57,684 nucleotides of DNA from the NCBI GenBank assembly GCA_021296055.1, contig JAGWBE010000001.1, forward strand, positions 1-57,684, given 5' to 3'. The position numbers were made by a program, and so were the translations under genes. This DNA is from Dehalococcoidia bacterium (GTDB lineage: Bacteria; Chloroflexota; Dehalococcoidia; Lucifugimonadales; Australimonadaceae). Below are positions 50,555 through 56,630 of this stretch, piece after piece. Numbering within the stretch: the stretch's first letter is position 1; each line of letters starts with the position of its first letter. Under the pieces are notes generated by a model, which was given only the letters and a program-made list of their open reading frames with translations, was not told the origin of the DNA and searched no databases.

Positions 50555-51935
50555 TGCCGTCCCTCCCTACCCTCATAATCGTTTCGATGCCCCGCCGCTT
50601 GGCGTAGGCCGCCGCCGCCGCGTCGCCGTCGTGCGACAGGTCGAGCTCCACCGGGATGCCCTGCGCGCGCAGCCGCTCCGCCGTCGCCACCGCTTGGCCG
50701 ACGGCCGTCTCCTGCGCCGTCACCAGCACGCGGCCCGCGGACGGCGCGTCGGCATCGCCGAACCCGTCCGACAGCAGCTCGGAGACGCGCTCGAGGCTCA
50801 ACGCGAACCCCAGCGCGGGGATGTCCTGCACCTCGCCCAACGCCTTGACCAGGCCGTCGTAGCGTCCGCCGCCGCCCAGGGGCGGAGCGCCCGCAACGCC
50901 GTCGTGCTCCACCTCGAACACCACGCCCGTGTAGTAGGCGATGCCGGAGGTCGCGCCCAGGTCGAGCACGAGCGGCGCGCCCATCAGGTCGTAGCGCCCG
51001 AGCGCGTCGAAGAGTCGGTCAATGGGCGCGAGCAGGCCGTCGTCGAGGTTGTGCTCGGCCAGCAGCTCGGCGGCGCGCTTGCGCGCGGCCTCCGGCTCTC
51101 CCGCCGCGTCCGCCAGGCCGACGGCGAAGGAGAGGGCGCGCTCGACGCGGGCGGGGTCTTCCGCCTCGCGCACCTTCTTGAGGTAACGGCGCAGTATCTC
51201 TTCCGGCGTGCGCTGACCTGCGCCTGCGGCCACCGTATCGGCGAACAGCGCCTCCACCATCTCGCGCGCCTCGTCCGGATCGAGGCGCGCCGCGAGCGCC
51301 GACAGCCGCCGTGCGCGTCCGCCGCTGAGTATCCCTAACGCCTCGGCGCGGCGGCGCGCCTCTTCCGCGCCGCCCTCTGCGCGCAACAGGCCGAGGTTGC
51401 CGTGGATGAAGACGCGCGCGCGTTCGGTCAGGCCCATCGCCTCGAGGATGGCGTTGACGACCCCCACGTGGCTGATGCGCACGCGGTGGCCCGAGACGCC
51501 CAGCAACGCGAGCCCTTGCGCGGCAAGCGCAATCACCTCGGCGTCGGCGGCCTCTCCCGCCACGCCGAGCAGCTCCGCGCCCAGCTGCTCGTACTCCAAC
51601 GCGCCGGAGCCGTCGGCGCTCGGCTCGTAGCGGAACACCGGCCCCGCGTATTGCAGGCGCAACGGCAGCGGGCCGCGCAGCGAGCCGTCCACGTAGGCGC
51701 GGACGACGGAGGAGGTGAACTCGGGGCGCAAGCTGACGCTCCGTCCGCTAGGGTCGGTGAAGCTGTACATTCGGGCGGCCAACTCCCCGCCCGACTTGCG
51801 CAGGAACAGGTCGGTCTGCTCCAACGTCGGCAGCTCCACCGCGTCATAGCCGCGGCGGTCGAGGAAAGTGCGCAGCCGCTCACGGATGGCCGAGCGCCGC
51901 CGCCATGCGGTGTTGTTGAGGTCGCGTGCTCCCAT
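50532..51935 (-). CDS. hisZ: HisZ-like ATP phosphoribosyltransferase regulatory subunit (HisS paralogue)
   Basis: A 467-residue class II aminoacyl-tRNA-synthetase-like protein. ELPTLEQTDLFLRKSGGELA, SLRPEFTSSVVRAYVDGSLR (motif 2 region; HisRS has LRPE-T) and YAGPVFRYEPSADGSGALEY followed by EQLGAELLG are seen. SGIAYYTGVVFEVEHDGVAG replaces the RGLDYYTGTVFE of histidyl-tRNA synthetase, and GGRYDGLVKALG is kept. The his-operon position and the altered histidine pocket favour HisZ. A C-terminal anticodon-binding-like domain is present, more as in HisRS, so a true HisRS cannot be fully excluded. Confidence 0.75.
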   Translation of the reverse strand: MGARDLNNTAWRRRSAIRERLRTFLDRRGYDAVELPTLEQTDLFLRKSGGELAARMYSFTDPSGRSVSLRPEFTSSVVRAYVDGSLRGPLPLRLQYAGPVFRYEPSADGSGALEYEQLGAELLGVAGEAADAEVIALAAQGLALLGVSGHRVRISHVGVVNAILEAMGLTERARVFIHGNLGLLRAEGGAEEARRRAEALGILSGGRARRLSALAARLDPDEAREMVEALFADTVAAGAGQRTPEEILRRYLKKVREAEDPARVERALSFAVGLADAAGEPEAARKRAAELLAEHNLDDGLLAPIDRLFDALGRYDLMGAPLVLDLGATSGIAYYTGVVFEVEHDGVAGAPPLGGGGRYDGLVKALGEVQDIPALGFALSLERVSELLSDGFGDADAPSAGRVLVTAQETAVGQAVATAERLRAQGIPVELDLSHDGDAAAAAYAKRRGIETIMRVGRDGSVDERPA

Positions 51936-51990
51936 TGCGCCGCACTATGCCCGATGCGCTTGACGCGCCCCGGCCCGTATACATTCTAGC

Positions 51991-52761
51991 CTAGCGGGAG
52001 GCGGGAGGCGGCGACGCCAGCGTAACTTCGCCGTCGCGCAGCGCGATCAACTCCCCCGCATCCGTGCGCACCAGCAACTCGCCGCCATCGCCCACGCCCT
52101 CCGCGGCGCCTGCGAAGCGCCGCTCCCGGGAGCGCGCCTCCACTCGCTGGCCGAGCGTCGCCAAGCGGCGGCGGTAGGCGTCTAGGAGCGCCGCCGGGCG
52201 TTCCGCGTCCGCTAGCCGCTCGTTGAAGGCGGCGACGACGGCATCGGCCGCAGTGAGCGTGTCGACGCGGCGCCCCGTCGCGTCGACGATACTTGTGGCG
52301 GCCTCGAGGCCGGGGGCGGACAGGTCGATGGCCAGGTTCAGCCCCACGCCCACGACGGCAAGGGAACGGCCTGCCGTATCCACCCTGCTCTCAATCAAAA
52401 TTCCGCATGTCTTGCGCTCGTTCAGGAGCACGTCGTTCGGCCATTTCAGCGTGGAGGCGACGCCGGCGAGGGCGTCTACGGCATCCGCGGCCGCAAGCGC
52501 GGCCACCATGCTGAGGCGGCTTGCTGCCTCGGCGCGCGCCTCCACCGTCAGCGACAGCAGCAGTGAGCCGCCCGGCTCGGAGCGCCACGGGCGCCCGAAG
52601 CGCCCCCTGCCCGCCGTCTGCGTCAGCGCCATCACGCCCACGGCGGGGTCGGCGAGCCGCCACGCGGCGTTCATCGTGGACGCGGCCTCGTCGTAGCACA
52701 CGATGCGCCGCGCAACGCCCCGGCCGGGGCGCCAGCGCTCCCAAACGACGCGGTCGGTCAA
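51991..52761 (-). CDS. birA: Biotin-acetyl-CoA-carboxylase ligase (class I, no HTH)
   Basis: A 256-residue biotin protein ligase. DEAASTMNAAWRLAD, ALTQTAGRGRFGRPWRSEPG (the GRGRFGRPW biotinyl-AMP loop) and STLKWPNDVLLNERKTCGIL are the catalytic blocks, and GVGLNLAIDL follows. There is no N-terminal helix-turn-helix, so it lacks the repressor function. I chose a TTG at 52761, because AGGAGGAG lies 7 bases upstream and homology begins there; an ATG at 52827 has no ribosome site. It lies 55 bases upstream of hisZ on the same strand. Confidence 0.87.
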   Translation of the reverse strand: MTDRVVWERWRPGRGVARRIVCYDEAASTMNAAWRLADPAVGVMALTQTAGRGRFGRPWRSEPGGSLLLSLTVEARAEAASRLSMVAALAAADAVDALAGVASTLKWPNDVLLNERKTCGILIESRVDTAGRSLAVVGVGLNLAIDLSAPGLEAATSIVDATGRRVDTLTAADAVVAAFNERLADAERPAALLDAYRRRLATLGQRVEARSRERRFAGAAEGVGDGGELLVRTDAGELIALRDGEVTLASPPPASR

Positions 52762-52873
52762 GCGAGCTCCTCCTGCTCCGATGGGGCAAGGGTACGGGCA
52801 AGCGGCGGCGCCGTGAAGGGGGCGCACTTGGGGCGAAGCGAGCGCGTAGGCTATAGTGAGGCGCAGGCCGCGA

Positions 52874-52948
52874 GCGGGAGTAGCTCAGTGGCAGAGCATC
52901 TGCCTTCCAAGCAGATCGTCGTGGGTTCGATTCCCATCTCCCGCTCCA
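52874..52948 (+). tRNA. tRNA-Gly (anticodon TCC), CCA encoded
   Basis: A complete cloverleaf: acceptor GCGGGAG/CTCCCGC, D-arm GCTC...GAGC, anticodon loop CTTCCAA with anticodon TCC, T-arm GTGGG-TTCGATT-CCCAT, discriminator T and an encoded CCA (52946-52948). It decodes GGA/GGG. It stands alone, divergent from birA. Confidence 0.96.
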
Positions 52949-53031
52949 CCGGGGTGCCCTACCCACAGTCGTCCGCCGCCCGCGCATTGCGCTGGAAACC
53001 TTGACGGATGAATGGCCTGCGCGCCCCGCCC

Positions 53032-53466
53032 CTACTCCAGCCCCGCTAGCAACCCCGTGGACTGCCCTACTTCGATCAGGTAGCCGTCGGGGTCGCGCAT
53101 ATAGCAGCGGATCTCGCCGCCTCGGTCGATGGGCGGGGTGAGGAACTCGGCGCCCTTGGCGCGCCATTCCTCATAGCAGGCGGCAATGTCGGCCACGCGC
53201 AGGTTCATGAAGCTGTCGAGGCGGGACGGGTCGGCGGGCGGTTGGACGTCGAGGCCCGGCTGGTCGGACACGGCGGCGGCGGCGCGGCCCAGGGCGACCC
53301 AGCCGTTGGCGAGCTGCACGAGGCTGAACGAAGGGCTGTCCATCACCACTACGCCGCCGAGCACGTCGCGGTAGAAGTCGCGCGAGCGGGCGCAGTCGCG
53401 CACGGTGAGCTGGTGGACGACGAGGAACCCGGCGTCGGGGTGTGGGAAGTGGTCGCGGCGGTTCAT
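53032..53466 (-). CDS. VOC/glyoxalase-fold protein
   Basis: A 144-residue two-module VOC protein. HQLTVRDCARSRDFYRDVLG, then VVVMDSPSFSLVQLANG (about residues 19-52) form the first module, and FMNLRVADIAACYEEWRAKG with CYMRDPDGYLIEVGQST the second; His18 and Glu133 are likely metal ligands. The ligand or activity is unknown. No ribosome site precedes the ATG, but TGATATAAC lies 9 bases upstream, so the message may be leaderless. Confidence 0.8.
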   Translation of the reverse strand: MNRRDHFPHPDAGFLVVHQLTVRDCARSRDFYRDVLGGVVVMDSPSFSLVQLANGWVALGRAAAAVSDQPGLDVQPPADPSRLDSFMNLRVADIAACYEEWRAKGAEFLTPPIDRGGEIRCYMRDPDGYLIEVGQSTGLLAGLE

Positions 53467-53544
53467 AGCGACGCCGTTATATCAGAGGGAGCGGCGCGGC
53501 GTTGAGGCGAGCGCCGTAGCACGGTGATGCGGGGATTCCGTTCA

Positions 53545-53574
53545 CCCTTCGAGTTCCCTCAGGGCGAACGGAGC
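53545..53574. repeat. Family C repeat, copy 6
   Basis: CCCTTCGAGTTCCCTCAGGG followed by CGAACGGAGC, the best match to the family consensus. It lies 7 bases beyond the sat stop codon. Confidence 0.65.
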
Positions 53575-53581
53575 AAGGCGA

Positions 53582-54766
53582 TCAGCCGGCGCGATAGGCG
53601 TCTATGAGCACTTGGGCGACCTCGGGGCGAGTGAACTCGTCGGGAGGGACTTGGCCCTTGGCGAGCATCTCGCGCACCTGCGTGCCGCTGAGGGAGACGC
53701 GCGCCTCCGGCGGGTGCGGGCAGGTCTTGGAAGTGGCCATGGCGCCGCAGCGCCCGCAGTAGAAGGAGTTCTCGAAGAAGAGAGGCGTTACGCCCAGTTC
53801 GCCGTTGGGGAAGGCGCTGAAGATGCGCTGCGCGTCGTAGGTGCCGTAGTAGGAGCCGACGCCGGCGTGGTCGCGCCCAACGATGAAGTGGGAGCAGCCG
53901 TAGTTCTTGCGAACGATGGCGTGGAAGATGGCCTCGCGCGGTCCCGCATAGCGCATAAAGGCGGGGAAGACGCTGAGCAGCACGCGGTCGGCGGGGTAGT
54001 AGCCCTCCAGCAGCGCCTGGTAGCAGCGCATCCGCACGTCGGCGGGGATGTCGTCCGCCTTGGTCGCCCCCACTAGCGGATGGAGCAGCAGGCCGTCGGC
54101 GGTCTCCAACGCCGTCTTCTGGATGTACTCGTGCGCGCGATGGACGGGGTTGCGCGTCTGGAAGCCGACCACCGTGCGCCACCCGCGCTCGGCCAACGCC
54201 TCACGCACCTCGGCCGGGCGGCGGTAGTGGGCGTGCGCCGCCGGGTCGATGGGCGGCATGCCTGCCAGCATCGTCACCGGGCCGCCCAGCAGCATGCCGC
54301 CCTGCGCGTAGAGGCCCGCGACGCCGGGGTGCGCTTCGTCCGTCGTGCCGTAGACCAACTGCGCCTCGCGTCGCTTGTCGTAGGCGAACCGCTCCTCGAC
54401 GGCGATGATTCCAAGCAGCGCTCCGTCCGCGTCGCGCAGCGCAACCTCCGCGCCGTCGGGCAGCGCGTCCGCCTGCTCCTCGTTCACGCTGAGGGTTACG
54501 GGCAGCGGCCATGGGAGGCCGTCCGCCAGGCGCATCTCCTCGACGACGTGCAGATAGTCGGCACGCCCCATGAAGCCCTCGATGGGGCTGAATGCACCCT
54601 GGGCAATCATGTGCGCGTCGGAGACCTCGCGCTCGCTGAGGACGACGGAGGGGAGCGACGGCGCGCGGCGGCGCAGGTCGTCCGCCTCGGCAGCGCCGAG
54701 GTAGCGGTCGACGAGAACGCCGCCGTGGGGAGCGATAAGGGCGTCGGATGCGGGAGCGATGGTCAT
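53582..54766 (-). CDS. sat: Sulfate adenylyltransferase (ATP sulfurylase, Sat type)
   Basis: A 394-residue enzyme that makes APS from sulfate and ATP. FQTRNPVHRAHEYIQKTALE has the Q-RNP-H-AH catalytic block (about residues 203-222), HFIVGRDHAGVGSYYGTYDA the GRDHAG loop, and FFENSFYCGRCGAMATSKTC a cysteine cluster, probably zinc-binding, followed by VSLSGTQVREMLAKG. This is the dissimilatory-like Sat rather than CysDN. It lies 36 bases after cysC in the cysH-cysC-sat operon, so it should come under the cysteine leader upstream. Confidence 0.93.
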   Translation of the reverse strand: MTIAPASDALIAPHGGVLVDRYLGAAEADDLRRRAPSLPSVVLSEREVSDAHMIAQGAFSPIEGFMGRADYLHVVEEMRLADGLPWPLPVTLSVNEEQADALPDGAEVALRDADGALLGIIAVEERFAYDKRREAQLVYGTTDEAHPGVAGLYAQGGMLLGGPVTMLAGMPPIDPAAHAHYRRPAEVREALAERGWRTVVGFQTRNPVHRAHEYIQKTALETADGLLLHPLVGATKADDIPADVRMRCYQALLEGYYPADRVLLSVFPAFMRYAGPREAIFHAIVRKNYGCSHFIVGRDHAGVGSYYGTYDAQRIFSAFPNGELGVTPLFFENSFYCGRCGAMATSKTCPHPPEARVSLSGTQVREMLAKGQVPPDEFTRPEVAQVLIDAYRAG

Positions 54767-54802
54767 AGGCGCCTCGGTTCGTACAAGATGGGTTGCGGCG
54801 GA

Positions 54803-55360
54803 CTAGGCGGCGGCGGGGACGCGAACGTAGCCCAACTCGTCCAGCTTGGCGAGCACTTTGGCCACGCTCTCCTCGACCGCTTCCTGCTCCGTGTCGAGCA
54901 GCACGTCGGGCTCGTGCGGCGCCTCATAGGGGTCGGAGACACCTGTGAAGTTGGCGATCTCGCCGCGTATGGCCTTCTCGTACAAGCCCTTCACGTCGCG
55001 CCGCACCAACTCGTCAAGGGAGGCGTGGACGTGCACCTCGATGAAGTCGCCGATGGTCTCGCGCACTTCGTCGCGGATCTCGCGGTAGGGAGAGATGGCG
55101 GCGACGATGACGGCCACACCGTTGCGCGTGAGCAGGTTGCTGACGAACCCGATGCGGCGGATGTTCGTGTCGCGGTCCTCCTTGCTGAAGCCGAGGCCCT
55201 TGGAGAGGTTGGTGCGCACGACGTCGCCGTCCAGCACCTCGACCTTGCGGCCCAGCTCGCGCAGAGCGGGGGCGAGGCGGTCGGCCACGGTCGTCTTGCC
55301 CGCGCCGGAGAGTCCCGTCAGCCAGATGGTTACGCCGCGTTCGGCGTTGGCGATGCTCAT
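54803..55360 (-). CDS. cysC: Adenylylsulfate kinase
   Basis: A 185-residue APS kinase producing PAPS. GVTIWLTGLSGAGKTTVADR carries the P-loop GLSGAGKT (about residues 16-23), VEVLDGDVVRTNLSKGLGFS followed by KEDRDTNIRRIGFV is the substrate region, and VIVAAISPYREIRDEVR and KGLYEKAIRGEIANFTGVSD with PYEAP complete the signature. The ATG at 55360 lies 10 bases after the cysH stop. The neighbour CysH looks APS-specific, so PAPS may serve sulfation or be an alternative route. Confidence 0.93.
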   Translation of the reverse strand: MSIANAERGVTIWLTGLSGAGKTTVADRLAPALRELGRKVEVLDGDVVRTNLSKGLGFSKEDRDTNIRRIGFVSNLLTRNGVAVIVAAISPYREIRDEVRETIGDFIEVHVHASLDELVRRDVKGLYEKAIRGEIANFTGVSDPYEAPHEPDVLLDTEQEAVEESVAKVLAKLDELGYVRVPAAA

Positions 55361-55370
55361 ATCGTTGTGC

Positions 55371-56123
55371 TCATCCTTTCGCGGCGGCGGGCGTCTCGCG
55401 CCCGGCCATAGTGTCTGCGTGCAGGCCGCACTCCTCTTTGCCCTGCCCCGTCCATCTGCCCGCGCGGAGGTCTTCGCCGGGGCGCACGGGGCGCGTGCAG
55501 TGAGTGCAGCCGAGGCTGGGATAGCCTTGGTCGTGGAGCGGGTTGTAGGGCACGCCGTTCGCGCGGACGTAGGCCCACACGTCCGCCTCCGTCCACGCCG
55601 CCATCGGGTTGACTTTGACCAGGCCGAACTTGGCGTCCCACTCGACGGCGGCGACGGCGGCGCGGGACTTGGCCTGGTCGCGGCGCAGTCCCGACACCCA
55701 CGCCTGCTTGCCTTCGAGGGCGCGCCCGTTGGGCTCCACCTTGCGCAGTTGGCAGCACAGGTCCGGGTCGCGCCGCCACAGCGCGGGGCCAAACTCCGCC
55801 GCCTGCTGCTCCGGCGTCCAGCGCGGCGCGTAGGCGCGCACGCGCAGGCCGTAGCGCTCGGACGCCGTTCGCACCAGTTCGTAGGTCTCAGGGAAGAGGA
55901 AGGCGGTGTCGAGGTAGAACACCTCGACGCCGGGGGCGACGCGTGAGGCCATGTCCAGCAGCGCCATGCCGGTGGCGCCGCCGAAGGAGCAGGCCAGCGT
56001 CAGTCCCTCGCCGTAGCGGGCGTAGGCCCATGCCAGCGCCTCTTGCGGCGGCGCGCCGTCGAGCCGTGCCGCCTCGCGCGCCACCTCCTCGGCGGTCTGC
56101 GGGTCGGGCGCGATGCGGTTCAA
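55371..56123 (-). CDS. cysH: Phosphoadenylyl/adenylyl-sulfate reductase with [4Fe-4S] cysteines
   Basis: A 250-residue PAPS/APS reductase. LTLACSFGGATGMALLDMAS is the PP-loop start, VFYLDTAFLFPETYELV follows, and the cysteine pairs DLCCQLRKVEP (about residues 121-131) and GCTHCT (about 204-209) are the ligands of a 4Fe-4S cluster seen in APS-type reductases. The catalytic Cys is in EECGLH near the C-terminus. It would reduce APS to sulfite using thioredoxin. It is the first enzyme gene of the operon, 10 bases after a 37-codon ORF. Confidence 0.92.
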   Translation of the reverse strand: MNRIAPDPQTAEEVAREAARLDGAPPQEALAWAYARYGEGLTLACSFGGATGMALLDMASRVAPGVEVFYLDTAFLFPETYELVRTASERYGLRVRAYAPRWTPEQQAAEFGPALWRRDPDLCCQLRKVEPNGRALEGKQAWVSGLRRDQAKSRAAVAAVEWDAKFGLVKVNPMAAWTEADVWAYVRANGVPYNPLHDQGYPSLGCTHCTRPVRPGEDLRAGRWTGQGKEECGLHADTMAGRETPAAAKG

Positions 56124-56133
56124 GCGCCGCGCC

Positions 56134-56247
56134 CTACTTCGCCGACCAGGACGGCCAGTGGTGCTTGCCGAGCCACGACGGCCCGGCGTCGATGGCCTCG
56201 AGGCCGCCGGGGAGGTTCTCCCGCAGCCAGTCCCTGGCTTGGATCAT
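56134..56247 (-). CDS. 37-residue ORF between the attenuator and cysH
   Basis: A small ORF with a strong ribosome site (AAGGAG, 8 bases before the ATG at 56247) that ends 10 bases before the cysH ATG. The peptide begins MIQARDWLRENLPGGLEAID and ends with a Trp/His/Lys-rich tail (KHHWPSWSAK). I do not recognise it. It lies after the leader terminator, so it is only transcribed on read-through, with cysH. It could be a real small protein of sulfur metabolism or a device that couples translation to cysH. The open frame extends upstream to a TTG at 56430, but that would run across the terminator. Confidence 0.5.
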   Translation of the reverse strand: MIQARDWLRENLPGGLEAIDAGPSWLGKHHWPSWSAK

Positions 56248-56272
56248 ATGCAGTAGCTCCTTGTGCGCGGTC

Positions 56273-56311
56273 AAAAGAAGAGGCCCCTCGCAGTCTCTGC
56301 TGGAGGGGCCT
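56273..56311 (-). terminator. Leader terminator (attenuator) of the cys operon
   Basis: On the minus strand nine-base arms AGGCCCCTC (56311-56303) and GAGGGGCCT (56289-56281) enclose a 13-base loop, within which GCAG and CTGC can extend the stem. CTTCTTTT follows directly. It lies 37 bases after the leader peptide stop and 34 bases before the small ORF start. Confidence 0.85.
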
Positions 56312-56347
56312 TTGCCTGTGTCTTGCGTGGTGTTGAGTGCGGCGGCG

Positions 56348-56425
56348 TCAGGCGCGCGCTGCGGCAAGAGAGGGCGGAGCCTCCTCCGTGCGACAGCAAC
56401 ACATACAGAAGCAGGTGTGGCGCAT
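56348..56425 (-). CDS. Cysteine-rich leader peptide of the sulfate assimilation operon
   Basis: A 25-codon ORF that starts MRHTCFCMCCCR, with cysteine at positions 5, 7, 9, 10 and 11, and continues TEEAPPSLAAARA to a TGA at 56348. It starts only 10 bases after the -10 box, so the message would be leaderless or nearly so. A strong terminator begins 37 bases after its stop, and the cys genes follow. The arrangement is that of a leader peptide whose ribosome stalls when charged Cys-tRNA is scarce. Part of the ORF (GGAGGAGG at codons 13-16) could pair with the CCCCTCC of the terminator arm, giving an antiterminator; this is inference. Confidence 0.75.
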   Translation of the reverse strand: MRHTCFCMCCCRTEEAPPSLAAARA

Positions 56426-56435
56426 GACAAGGAGG

Positions 56436-56464
56436 ATGCTAGCGGCGCGCGAGCGGCGTGTCAA
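56436..56464 (-). promoter_or_regulatory. Promoter of the cys leader and cysH-cysC-sat operon
   Basis: On the minus strand a consensus -35 box TTGACA (56464-56459), a 17-base spacer and TAGCAT (56441-56436). Transcription should begin near 56429, 2-5 bases before the leader ATG at 56425. Confidence 0.8.
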
Positions 56465-56498
56465 TAGGCGGACGGCGTTCATCTTGGCCCCTCCCTCC

Positions 56499-56527
56499 AT
56501 AGGGGCAGGTTTGAAGCCAGTCCTTAC
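56499..56527. repeat. Family A palindrome, copy 5 (degenerate)
   Basis: ATAGGGGCAGGTTTGAAGCC followed by AGTCCTTAC, with several changes from the 29-base consensus. It is followed by AACGCAACGC, the inverse of the GCGTTGCGTT that precedes other copies. The nearby GTAGAGGG...CCCTCTAC inverted repeat (56539-56575) adds another hairpin in this gap. Confidence 0.6.
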
Positions 56528-56630
56528 AACGCAACGCGGTAGAGGGCGCGAGGGCGGCCAGCCGGTCCCCTCTACAGGGAGCCCCAGGCCTCCCGCCCTC
56601 TCCTTCCCGCTGTGCTACCCTCCGCGCCGT

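Noticed and set aside
51936..51990. A histidine leader peptide before hisZ
   Set aside because: The 55-base gap has no ORF with clustered His codons and no terminator stem.
56134..56430. A 98-codon frame starting at TTG 56430 in the cys leader
   Set aside because: It runs through the terminator stem; a 25-codon Cys-rich ORF in another frame and a 37-codon ORF with its own ribosome site explain the region better.
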